A stretch of 64,000 nt of DNA from Pseudomonadota bacterium (lineage in GTDB: Bacteria; Pseudomonadota; Gammaproteobacteria; Steroidobacterales; Steroidobacteraceae), in NCBI GenBank assembly GCA_963205255.1, contig CAUJIK010000063.1, forward strand, positions 1 to 64,000. The letters run 5' to 3'. Under the pieces are notes generated by a model that was not told the origin of the DNA, searched no databases, and saw only the letters and a list, made by a program, of their open reading frames with translations. Positions 41,441 to 49,345 of the stretch are shown here, piece after piece. Made by a program: the position numbers and the translations under genes. How positions within the stretch are numbered: position 1 is the stretch's first letter; each line of letters begins with the position of its first letter.

Positions 41441-42544
41441 TCAAAGCCGCATCGGCATCACGACGTAACGGGCATTGGTGGCGCCGGGCGAGCGGATGAG
41501 GCAGCTGCTGTTGGCATCCGTCAGCCCGATTTCCACGGTCTCGGTGTCCACGGCCGACAGGGCATCGAGCAGGTAGGTGACATTGAAGCCGATTTCCAGC
41601 TCTTCACCCTTGTAGTCCAGCTCCACCTCATCCTCGGCTTCTTCCTGCTCGGGGTTGTGAGCCTGCAATTTCAGTGCATTTTCGGCCAGGCTGAGGCGCA
41701 CGCCCCGATATTTCTCGTTCGACAGGATCGCGGTGCGCTGCAAAGCATGACGCAGCGCCTCACGATCCGCGACGATGTTCTTCGCCGGGCTGGCCGGGAT
41801 CACCCGACCATATTCCGGGAATTTGCCGTCAATAAGCTTCGAAGTGAAGCGAACATCGCCCAACGTGGCGCGAATGTGATTGGAACCGATCACAATCTCC
41901 ACCTCACCCTCACCGCCCAGAAGCCGCTGCAGCTCCAGCACGCCCTTGCGCGGCACAATCACCTGCTGCATGGCATGGCCCTTGGAATCCGCACTCAGCG
42001 TGGTCTCGGCAATTGCCAGACGATGGCCATCAGTCGCGACCGTTCGCAGCATTTTTCCGTCAGTTTCCAGCAAAGTGCCGTTCAGGTAGTAACGCACGTC
42101 CTGCTGGGCCATGGAGAAATGGGTCTTGCCGATGAGCCTCGCGAGCTCAGCCTGCGGCAGCACCAGTGTCTGCTGGGCGCTCACATTGTCGACCACCGGA
42201 AATTCCGCCGCCGCCAGGCTCGAAAGCACGAAACGGCTGCGACCGGCGCTGAGCTTCACCTTGTCGCCATCGGTGGAGACCGTTACCGAAGTCTTGTCAG
42301 GCAGCGCACGCGCGATTTCCAGCAGCTTGCGGCCAGGCACGGTGATGTCCCCCGGCTGCTGCACGGAAACCTCACCTGAAGCCACCAGCTCCACCTCCAG
42401 ATCCGTGCCCGTGATGGACAGCCGGTTGCCTTTGGCGGCAAGCAGCACATTCGCGAGGATGGGCATGGTCTGCTTGCGTTCGACCACTCCGATCACGCCC
42501 TGCAGGGGGGTGAGGATCTGTTCACGGGTCGCGGTGAATTTCAT
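41441..42544 (-). CDS. dnaN: DNA polymerase III beta sliding clamp
   Basis: Ring clamp that tethers DNA polymerase III, 367 residues with three similar domains. It begins MKFTATREQILTPLQGVIGV and ends with the conserved NARYVVMPMRL. It lies in dnaA-dnaN-recF-gyrB order, on the same strand as dnaA. The 241-base gap before it probably contains oriC. Confidence 0.97.
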   Translation of the reverse strand: MKFTATREQILTPLQGVIGVVERKQTMPILANVLLAAKGNRLSITGTDLEVELVASGEVSVQQPGDITVPGRKLLEIARALPDKTSVTVSTDGDKVKLSAGRSRFVLSSLAAAEFPVVDNVSAQQTLVLPQAELARLIGKTHFSMAQQDVRYYLNGTLLETDGKMLRTVATDGHRLAIAETTLSADSKGHAMQQVIVPRKGVLELQRLLGGEGEVEIVIGSNHIRATLGDVRFTSKLIDGKFPEYGRVIPASPAKNIVADREALRHALQRTAILSNEKYRGVRLSLAENALKLQAHNPEQEEAEDEVELDYKGEELEIGFNVTYLLDALSAVDTETVEIGLTDANSSCLIRSPGATNARYVVMPMRL

Positions 42545-42785
42545 GTCTGGCCTTTGCTCTTAAGTCTGAACAGTATGTTTTTTAAAACTGTTATAGCTGT
42601 TATAGGGGCAGTGGAAAACTAGGATAACCCGGCGAAGCCTTCAACATCAGTGACCTGCGCGTGGCGACGCTGTGGGCCATTCGCGGCGGCAGTTCTGGAG
42701 GATCTGTGGGTGGCCTGTGGACAATATCATTCGATTCTCATCAACAGGCTTATCCCCAGACTTCTGCACAGAGATATGCACAACT
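42545..42785. other. Putative replication origin (oriC) between dnaA and dnaN
   Basis: Non-coding gap with an AT-rich stretch at about 42571-42606 (T-run, then two GTTATAG repeats). Two DnaA-box-like 9-mers each differ by one base from TTATCCACA: TGTGGACAA at 42716 (reverse) and TTATCCCCA at 42750. Position beside dnaA fits gammaproteobacterial origins such as Pseudomonas. The boxes are few, so it is a likely but not proven origin. Confidence 0.55.
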
Positions 42786-44135
42786 TCAGCCGGTGAGCGT
42801 ACGCACGAGGTTGGAGTAGTCCTCGCGCATCCGTGTCTCGCTGTCTTGCAGCTCTCTCACGCGCTTGCAGGCATGCAGCACCGTGGTGTGATCGCGGCCG
42901 CCGAAGGCATTGCCGATCTCCGGCAGGCTGTGCTGCGTAAGTTCCTTCGACAGACACATGGCGATCTGCCGCGGCCGCGCCACCGAACGGCTGCGCCGCT
43001 GCGAAAGCATATCAGCGACACGCAGCTTGAAATAATCCGCCACGGTTTTCTGGATGTTCTCGATGGTGACCAGCCGTGACTGCAGGTTGATCAGATCCTT
43101 GAGCGCATTCTTGGTGAAGTCCACGGTGATTTCCTCACCGGTGAACTGCGCATTGGCGAGCACGCGCTTGAGCGCGCCTTCCAGCTCGCGCACATTGGAG
43201 CGGATGCGCTTGGCGATGAAAAAAGCCACTTCCTCCGGCAAGCCCACACCCGCCGCCTGCGCCTTGCTGATGAGGATGGCGACGCAGGTTTCCAGCTCCG
43301 GCGCCTCGATGGCAACCGTGAGCCCCCAGCCGAAGCGCGATTTCAGGCGCTCTTCCAGCCCTTCGATTTCCTTCGGATAGCGGTCGCAGGTGATGATGAT
43401 CTGGCTCTGGCCTTCAAGCAGCGTGTTGAAGGTGTGGAAGAACTCTTCCTGCGAGCGATCCTTGCCGGCGAAAAACTGGATGTCGTCGATCAGCAGCGCC
43501 GACAGCGAGCGGTAGCTGTTCTTGAAATCGTTCATGGTGTTGTGGCGCAGCGCGCGCACCATGTCGTCCACGAAACGTTCGGAGTGCACGTAAGCCACGC
43601 GGCCTTCCGGATTGCGTTCGCGGATCACATGCCCGATGGCCTGCATCAGATGCGTCTTGCCCAGGCCCGTGCCGCCATAGATGAACAGCGGGTTGTAAGC
43701 CTTGCCGGGGTTGTCCGCCACCTGCATGGCCGCGGCCTTGGCGAAGTGATTGCTCTTGCCTTCGACGAAGGTGGCGAAGGTGGAATCCGGATTGAGGCGC
43801 GCGCCGATCTGCATCACCGGCTCGGCGATCCGGCGCGTGGGCTGGGTCGGCGCCACCGGCGGCGGCGGCACGATGGCGGGCCGCGAACCGACCTCCAGCG
43901 TCCAGCTCACCTCGCGCCCGGCGATCTCCCGCAACAGCGCGCCAATGCGCGCAGCCGCATTCGTCTGCACCCAATCCACCGTGAAACGGTTCGGCGCCAG
44001 CAGCCGCAGGCCGGTGCCGGCCTCCATCGCCTGCAGCGGCCGCACCCAGGTGTTGACCTGCTGGTCCGGCAGCTCCTGGGCAAGGCGGTCGAGCACTTGC
44101 AGCCAGAGGGATGAAAATTCGGCTAGGGCAGACAT
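42786..44135 (-). CDS. dnaA: Chromosomal replication initiator DnaA
   Basis: Origin-binding AAA+ initiator, 449 residues. Domain I at about 1-85 is followed by a Pro-rich linker. The ATPase has Walker [17 protein letters not shown] and Walker [14 protein letters not shown]. The DNA-binding signature [15 protein letters not shown] is near the end. Start chosen at the ATG giving MSALAEFSS; the upstream open frame runs into rpmH on the other strand. Confidence 0.97.
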   Translation of the reverse strand: MSALAEFSSLWLQVLDRLAQELPDQQVNTWVRPLQAMEAGTGLRLLAPNRFTVDWVQTNAAARIGALLREIAGREVSWTLEVGSRPAIVPPPPVAPTQPTRRIAEPVMQIGARLNPDSTFATFVEGKSNHFAKAAAMQVADNPGKAYNPLFIYGGTGLGKTHLMQAIGHVIRERNPEGRVAYVHSERFVDDMVRALRHNTMNDFKNSYRSLSALLIDDIQFFAGKDRSQEEFFHTFNTLLEGQSQIIITCDRYPKEIEGLEERLKSRFGWGLTVAIEAPELETCVAILISKAQAAGVGLPEEVAFFIAKRIRSNVRELEGALKRVLANAQFTGEEITVDFTKNALKDLINLQSRLVTIENIQKTVADYFKLRVADMLSQRRSRSVARPRQIAMCLSKELTQHSLPEIGNAFGGRDHTTVLHACKRVRELQDSETRMREDYSNLVRTLTG

Positions 44136-44186
44136 GGGGGGGCGAAAGTCTACCCCACCCGCCGCGGCGAAGGGTGGCTCACACTG

Positions 44187-44215
44187 TTGACTTGGAGCGG
44201 CGGCGTGCGTACCCT
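44187..44215 (+). promoter_or_regulatory. Sigma-70 promoter for rpmH-rnpA
   Basis: TTGACT (44187-44192) and TACCCT (44210-44215) are separated by 17 bases, upstream of rpmH by 35 bases. The position suits the strong promoter expected for the L34/RNase P operon. Confidence 0.6.
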
Positions 44216-44250
44216 GCCGGACCCATTTTTCCCAAGCCGAATCAAGCGCC

Positions 44251-44391
44251 ATGGCCACGAAACGCACCTTCCAGCCGAGCAAGATCAAGCGCGTGCGCAC
44301 GCATGGCTTCCGCGCCCGCATGGCCACAGCCGACGGCCGCCAGATACTGGCCCGTCGTCGCGCCAAGGGCCGCAAGCGCCTGATTCCCTGA
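44251..44391 (+). CDS. rpmH: 50S ribosomal protein L34
   Basis: Basic 46-residue ribosomal protein. The family signature [20 protein letters not shown] is complete, ending [13 protein letters not shown]. It lies divergent from dnaA and 29 bases before rnpA, the usual order. Confidence 0.97.
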   Translation: MATKRTFQPSKIKRVRTHGFRARMATADGRQILARRRAKGRKRLIP

Positions 44392-44420
44392 TCGTCGGGC
44401 GTGCGGCTCAAGGTCGCCCG

Positions 44421-44780
44421 GTGACTGGCGCGACCCCCGCGCGATTTCCCTTCAAGCCGCAGCAGCGGCTGCTGTCGCCGCCGGCCTTCGACCGGGTCTA
44501 TTCCCTCAGGCGGCGCGTCGTGAACAACCTGTTTTCGGTCAACTTCGCGCCCAATGATCTGGGCTATCCGCGGCTGGGGCTGTCCATCGGCAGCAAGGCG
44601 GTGGGCAAGTCGGTGGACCGCAACCGTGTGAAGCGCCAGGTACGCGAGTCATTCCGCAAGGCGGCTCCCGGGTTGCCCGCCATGGACTTCGTCGTCGGGG
44701 CGCGTAACGGCGCGCGGACAGCGCATAATGCCGCGCTTCGCGAAGGCCTTGCCGCCCTCTGGAATCAGGTCCAAAAGTGA
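44421..44780 (+). CDS. rnpA: Ribonuclease P protein component
   Basis: Protein subunit that helps the RNase P RNA mature tRNA 5' ends, about 119 residues. The RNA-binding signature is [13 protein letters not shown] and the N-terminal block [17 protein letters not shown] is typical. The start is taken as GTG at 44421; no in-frame ATG lies nearby. Its stop shares a base with the yidD ATG. Confidence 0.93.
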   Translation: MTGATPARFPFKPQQRLLSPPAFDRVYSLRRRVVNNLFSVNFAPNDLGYPRLGLSIGSKAVGKSVDRNRVKRQVRESFRKAAPGLPAMDFVVGARNGARTAHNAALREGLAALWNQVQK

Positions 44781-44989
44781 TGCGTCGTTTCTTGATTGGG
44801 CTAATTCGAGGCTATCAGCTATTCATTAGCCCGCATCTGGGACAGTGTTGCCGTTTTCATCCCACCTGTTCCTGCTATGCCACCGAAGCCCTGAAGCGCC
44901 ACGGCGCGCTCAAAGGCTCCGTGCTGACCGCCCGGCGAGTATTTCGCTGCCACCCCTTCCATGATGGCGGGTTCGATCCCGTTCCCTAG
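44780..44989 (+). CDS. yidD: Membrane protein insertion efficiency factor YidD
   Basis: Small 69-residue protein with the family blocks [20 protein letters not shown] and [12 protein letters not shown], then [13 protein letters not shown]. It aids YidC-dependent membrane insertion and lies between rnpA and yidC as usual. A GTG one codon upstream is another possible start. Confidence 0.94.
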   Translation: MRRFLIGLIRGYQLFISPHLGQCCRFHPTCSCYATEALKRHGALKGSVLTARRVFRCHPFHDGGFDPVP

Positions 44990-44996
44990 AGAAAGC

Positions 44997-46712
44997 ATGA
45001 AGAACCTGCGACTGTTCCTGTGGATTGCCCTGGGCATGATCCTGCTGGTCAATTACCAGACCTGGCAGATGGACTACGCCGCGCGTGATGCGGCCGCGGC
45101 CGAAGCGGCCCGCGTCGAGGCGGCCGCCAATCCGCCGCCTTCGCTCGGAACGGCCATTCCCCAGGCTGGCGCCACGGCTTCGCCCGCAGCAGGCGCCGCG
45201 CTTGACGGCACGTCGACGCCGGTACCTGTCGCCGCCGCGGGCGATGTGCCCCAGGCCGCCGCGGCGCCCGCGCCCGCCGTGCTCAATGTGAAGACCGATG
45301 TGCTGGACATGGACATCAGCCTGGTCGGCGGTGAACTGCGCCGCGCAGACCTGCTGCAGTACCCGGTCGAGAAGGGCAAGCCCGAGGTGGTGCGCCTGCT
45401 GCGTTCCCAGGGCGCAGGCAACCAGTATCTGCTGCAGACCGGCCTTGCCGGCGCCGCCGCGCCCGGCAGCTACCCCACGCATGCCGAGACCTTCACCAGC
45501 GACTTCGCCGAATTCCAGCTGCTGGATGGCGCGCAGGAGCTGCGCGCGCCGCTGCAGTGGACGTCGCCCGAGGGCGTGAAGGTCACCAAGACCTTCGTCT
45601 TCCGTCGCAACAGCTATCGCATCGACATCGAATACGCCATCGAGAACGGCAGCGAGGCGGCCTGGCAGGTCGCGCCCTACACGCAGATCCTGCACGACAT
45701 GCCGCCGGTGGAGCGTTCCTATTTCAATGTGAACAGCTATGCCTTCACCGGCCCCGCCATGTGGGACGGCGGCAAATACCAGAAGCTCAAGATCAGCGAC
45801 AAGGACGACGCCAACCTCAACCGCGAGATCGCCGGCGGCTGGATGGCTTCGCTCCAGCACCATTTCGTCGCCGCCATCGTGCCGAAGATCACCGAGCAGG
45901 CGCGCTACACCCTGCGCGCCCGCGGCAACGAATATCTCGCTACCGTGGTCAACCCCACGCAGAGCATCGCGCCTGGCAGCAGCCAGACCATCACCGAAAC
46001 CGTATTCGTCGGTCCCAAGCTGCAGACGCAGCTCGACACGCTGCATCCGGAGCTGTCGCGCGCCGCGGACTACGGCAAGCTCACCTTCCTCTCCAAGCCG
46101 CTGTTCTGGCTGCTCGAGAAGGCCCATGTGATCTTCAACAACTGGGGTCTGGCGATCATCGCGGTGACCTTCCTGCTGAAGCTCGCCTTCTATCCGCTGT
46201 CCGAGGCCTCGGGCCGCTCGATGGCGAAGATGAAGCTGGTCGCGCCGCGCATGAAGCAGCTGCAGGAGACCTACAAGGACGATCGCGAGAAGCTCGGCCG
46301 CGCGATGATGGAGATGTACAAGAAGGAGAAGATCAACCCGGCCTCCGGCTGCCTGCCCATGCTGGTGCAGTTGCCGGTGTTCCTGGCCTTCTACTGGGTG
46401 CTGCTCGAAAGCGTGGAGATGCGCCAGGCGCCATTCTTCGGCTGGCTGCAGGATCTCTCGGCGCGCGATCCCTACTTCATCCTGCCGCTGATCATGGCCG
46501 CCGCGATGTTCCTGCAGTACAAGCTGCAGCCCACGCCGGCCGACCCGATCCAGGCCAAGGTGTTCATGATCCTGCCGCTGGTGATGTCGGTGACCTTTGC
46601 ATTCTTCCCCTCGGGGCTGGTGCTGTACTGGGTGACCAACACCATTCTCACCATCGCGCAGCAGTGGAACATCAATCGCCGCATCGAGGCGGCGACGGCG
46701 CGACGGAACTGA
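44997..46712 (+). CDS. yidC: Membrane protein insertase YidC
   Basis: Inner-membrane insertase/foldase, 571 residues. An N-terminal anchor helix precedes an Ala/Pro-rich linker (about 22-95) and the periplasmic beta domain (about 95-360). The five-helix 60KD_IMP core follows (VHIFN-like NWGLAIIAVTFLLKLAFYPL, NPASGCLPMLVQLPVFLAFY, PSGLVLYWVTNTILTIAQQW). It is followed not by mnmE but by a brnTA locus on the other strand. Confidence 0.96.
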   Translation: MKNLRLFLWIALGMILLVNYQTWQMDYAARDAAAAEAARVEAAANPPPSLGTAIPQAGATASPAAGAALDGTSTPVPVAAAGDVPQAAAAPAPAVLNVKTDVLDMDISLVGGELRRADLLQYPVEKGKPEVVRLLRSQGAGNQYLLQTGLAGAAAPGSYPTHAETFTSDFAEFQLLDGAQELRAPLQWTSPEGVKVTKTFVFRRNSYRIDIEYAIENGSEAAWQVAPYTQILHDMPPVERSYFNVNSYAFTGPAMWDGGKYQKLKISDKDDANLNREIAGGWMASLQHHFVAAIVPKITEQARYTLRARGNEYLATVVNPTQSIAPGSSQTITETVFVGPKLQTQLDTLHPELSRAADYGKLTFLSKPLFWLLEKAHVIFNNWGLAIIAVTFLLKLAFYPLSEASGRSMAKMKLVAPRMKQLQETYKDDREKLGRAMMEMYKKEKINPASGCLPMLVQLPVFLAFYWVLLESVEMRQAPFFGWLQDLSARDPYFILPLIMAAAMFLQYKLQPTPADPIQAKVFMILPLVMSVTFAFFPSGLVLYWVTNTILTIAQQWNINRRIEAATARRN

Positions 46713-46722
46713 CGGCGCGCGG

Positions 46723-46745
46723 CCCGCGCTGCTCTTTAGCGCGGG
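46723..46745. terminator. Hairpin at the yidC/brnA convergent ends
   Basis: Eight-base arms CCCGCGCT and AGCGCGGG around a seven-base loop containing TTT, 10 bases after the yidC stop and overlapping the brnA stop. It could terminate transcripts from either side, although the T-run is inside the loop rather than after it. Confidence 0.4.
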
Positions 46746-47050
46746 GAAGCCTTGCGGCCGCTGCCCCGTGGCCGCTGGCATTCCAGCATGTAGGCGCGCA
46801 GCAGCGCGTTCATGCGCGACTGGTAACCCGGGCCCTGTGCCCGGAACCACTCCACCACATCGGCATCGATGCGCAGCGAGAGCAGCGTTTTCGGCGGCAC
46901 GGGCTGGAAGTTCCGGCGCACCACGGCCTCGGCGAACATCTCGGGAGTCCACTCGGGGTTTTCGTCGTCGATGATGATCTCGTGATCCTGACGCTTCCCC
47001 AGCCGTTCTATATCAGTGTGCGATTTGAGAGAAGAAGTCCTGTTTTTCAC
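46736..47050 (-). CDS. brnA: BrnA-family antitoxin
   Basis: Antitoxin of the type II BrnTA system, 104 residues. The family core is NPEWTPEMFAEAV followed by LLSLRIDADVVEWFRAQGPG and YQSRMNALLRAYM, a ribbon-helix-helix DNA-binding fold. The toxin gene lies upstream and overlaps it by 38 bases. BrnA normally represses its own operon. It appears intact although its toxin is frameshifted. Confidence 0.88.
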   Translation of the reverse strand: MKNRTSSLKSHTDIERLGKRQDHEIIIDDENPEWTPEMFAEAVVRRNFQPVPPKTLLSLRIDADVVEWFRAQGPGYQSRMNALLRAYMLECQRPRGSGRKASPR

Positions 47051-47290
47051 GACGAGTCGCCTCCCGCAGGGAAATCACACGTACAACTTCTTCATGCTCG
47101 GTATGAATCACCGCCACCACTGCCCCGTGAAGAAGAGGCCCAGGGTGTGCAATCGCCGCTCTCCGTAGGCGTACCGGCTGTCTTCCCGCATCACCGTTAA
47201 TCCCGCGAAGGCGAGATGTGCATCGCGGAAATCGATGCCGTGCTTGCGCAGATTCGCCAGCCGTTTGCCTTCGTTCCACTCGAACAGCAT
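47013..47290 (-). pseudogene. brnT: BrnT-family toxin, frameshifted
   Basis: RelE-like RNase toxin of BrnTA. The N-terminal part reads MLFEWNEGKRLANLRKHGID to GLFFTG. The frame then stops at once in WWR. The normal ending (AVVAVIHTEHEEVVRVISLR, ATRREKQDFFSQIAH) continues in another frame. The break is in a GGGG run at about 47122-47126, where one lost base explains it. The toxin is probably inactive unless the run varies or is a sequencing error. Confidence 0.82.
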
Positions 47291-47300
47291 TGTAGCTACA
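47291..47300. promoter_or_regulatory. Palindrome at the brnT start, possible BrnA operator
   Basis: A perfect 10-base palindrome TGTAGCTACA abuts the brnT start codon, with TATATA a few bases further upstream as a possible -10. BrnTA loci are autoregulated by BrnA binding near the promoter, so this is a reasonable operator candidate. Confidence 0.4.
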
Positions 47301-47392
47301 TTTCATATATACGGCAATCACGGTGGCCGCGCTAAACTGTCGCGCCGCAGGGCGTGATGCGCTGCTCGCGAACGGCACGCAAAGAGGCAGAA

Positions 47393-48799
47393 ATGACCGT
47401 CACGGTCCCGATCAGAGCAGTCACTGGCTCACCCGACACCATCGTGGCCGCGGCCACGCCGCCGGGCCGTGGTGGCGTGGCGGTGGTGCGGGTGTCCGGC
47501 CCTGCGGTGCCGCAGATCGCGGCGGCGTTGCTCGACGTGTTGCCGCCGGCGCGCAAGGCCATGCTCTCGCGCTGGCGCGATGCCGCCGGCGAGCTCATCG
47601 ACATCGGTCTCGCGCTGTATTTTCCCGCGCCGCATTCCTTCACCGGCGAACATGTACTGGAGCTGCAGGGTCACGGCGGCAATGTGGTGGTGGAGCAGCT
47701 TGTGGCGCGGGTGGTGGAGCTGGGCGCGCGCCGCGCGCGACCGGGCGAATTCAGCGAGCGGGCTTTTCTCAACGACCGGATCGACCTGGCCCAGGCCGAG
47801 GCCATCGCCGATCTCATCGACGCCGGTTCGCGCCGTGCCGCGCAGGCCGCGCTGCGTTCGCTGCAGGGCGAGTTCTCGCAGGCGGTGAACGCCACGCGCG
47901 AGGCGCTGACCCAGCTACGCGTCTATGTGGAAGCGGCCATCGACTTTCCCGAGGAGGAGATCGACTTCCTCGGCAGTGAGGAGCTGCGCGCACGGCTTGT
48001 GGACGTGCAGCAGCGCCTGGCCGCGGTGCTGCATGGCGCCGAGCGCGGGGCCGTGCTCACCCGTGGCCTCACCATCGCCATCGCCGGGCGGCCCAATGCC
48101 GGCAAGAGCACATTGATGAATGCGCTGGCGGGGCAGGATGTCGCCATCGTCACGCCCATCGCCGGGACTACCCGTGATTTGCTGCGGGTGCAGATCGAGA
48201 TCAATGGCGTGCCCATGGAGCTGATCGATACCGCCGGTCTGCGCGACGCTACAGGGGATGCCATCGAAGTGGAGGGCATGCGGCGTGCGCGCGCTGCCAT
48301 AGGGCGGGCGGATCACTTGCTGTTTGTGGTGGATGCTGCAGAGGATCCTGCCTGCCGGGCGTTTGAGGAGGAGCGGGCGTCGCTGCCTGAGGGTGTGGCA
48401 GTGACCTTGATTGGAAATAAAATTGATCTAATTGATGGAAATAGTGGTTTTATTGGATCAAATTTAGATCAATCGGTGATGGCGGGCGGCGTCGGCGCCG
48501 TACTCGGGCTTTCCGCTGCCACTGGCTTGGGCATGGACTCGCTGCGTCGCCACCTGGGCGGACTTGCAGGCGAAGGCAGCAATGAAGGCACCTTTTCCGC
48601 TCGTGCCCGGCACGTCGAAGCGCTGCGCCGCGCTTCGGCTCACCTCGACGAAGCGTGCCATCAGCTGGCTGCGAAGCAGGGGGAACTCGCCGCCTTTGAA
48701 CTGCGTGAGGCGCAGCGGGAGCTGGGGGAGGTGGTTGGCGATGTGAGCAGCGATGAGCTGCTGGGTCATATCTTTAGCAGTTTCTGCATCGGGAAATAG
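47393..48799 (+). CDS. mnmE: tRNA modification GTPase MnmE
   Basis: GTPase that with MnmG modifies U34 of certain tRNAs, 468 residues. It has the N-terminal folate-binding domain (TIVAAATPPGRGGVAVVRVS) and G domain motifs GRPNAGKST, GTTRD, DTAGL and NKID. The C-terminal CIGK carries the catalytic Cys. Around the NKID motif (48407-48476) GC drops to about 27 per cent by my count, against the high-GC surroundings. The reading frame is intact. Confidence 0.96.
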   Translation: MTVTVPIRAVTGSPDTIVAAATPPGRGGVAVVRVSGPAVPQIAAALLDVLPPARKAMLSRWRDAAGELIDIGLALYFPAPHSFTGEHVLELQGHGGNVVVEQLVARVVELGARRARPGEFSERAFLNDRIDLAQAEAIADLIDAGSRRAAQAALRSLQGEFSQAVNATREALTQLRVYVEAAIDFPEEEIDFLGSEELRARLVDVQQRLAAVLHGAERGAVLTRGLTIAIAGRPNAGKSTLMNALAGQDVAIVTPIAGTTRDLLRVQIEINGVPMELIDTAGLRDATGDAIEVEGMRRARAAIGRADHLLFVVDAAEDPACRAFEEERASLPEGVAVTLIGNKIDLIDGNSGFIGSNLDQSVMAGGVGAVLGLSAATGLGMDSLRRHLGGLAGEGSNEGTFSARARHVEALRRASAHLDEACHQLAAKQGELAAFELREAQRELGEVVGDVSSDELLGHIFSSFCIGK

Positions 48800-48815
48800 A
48801 CCCAGTAGAACACCC

Positions 48816-49316
48816 ATGCGCTACGCCGCCATCGACTTCGAAACTGCCAACTACGACGCCGACAGCGCCTGCGCCGTGGGCCTGGTAGTGGTAGAGAACG
48901 GCCAGATCGTCGACCGCGCCTGTCACCTGATCCGCCCGCCCTCGCGCGACTTCACCTTTACGCACATCCACGGCCTCACCTGGAACGACGTGCGTGAAGC
49001 ACGCAGCTTCGGCGAACTATGGCCCGAGCTGAGGGAGCTGCTGCGCGGAACCCAATTCCTCGCCGCCCACAACGCACCCTTCGACCGCAACGTGCTCGCC
49101 GCCTGCTGCAACACCTGGCAGATCTTCGACAACCCGCCCACGTTCCAGTGCACAGTGCAGGTGGCGCGCCGCGTATGGCGCATCTTCCCCACCAAACTGC
49201 CGAACGTATGCCAGCACCTTGGCATCGAACTCAGGCATCACCAGGCCGACTCGGACGCAGAGGCCTGCGCCCGAATCATGATGGCCGCCATCGAGGCGGG
49301 CTGGAGCCCGCCCTGA
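48816..49316 (+). CDS. 3'-5' exonuclease, DnaQ-like (DEDDh)
   Basis: A 166-residue exonuclease domain alone. Exo I is AAIDFETANYDADSACA, Exo II AHNAPFDRNVL, and Exo III RHHQADSDAEACA with the His of DEDDh types. It resembles the free-standing DNA polymerase III epsilon-like exonucleases rather than DnaQ itself. The substrate is unknown. Start at the ATG giving MRYAAIDFE, 16 bases after mnmE. Confidence 0.9.
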   Translation: MRYAAIDFETANYDADSACAVGLVVVENGQIVDRACHLIRPPSRDFTFTHIHGLTWNDVREARSFGELWPELRELLRGTQFLAAHNAPFDRNVLAACCNTWQIFDNPPTFQCTVQVARRVWRIFPTKLPNVCQHLGIELRHHQADSDAEACARIMMAAIEAGWSPP

Positions 49317-49345
49317 TGTAGCGCCCGCCGACAATCAGCCGGCGA

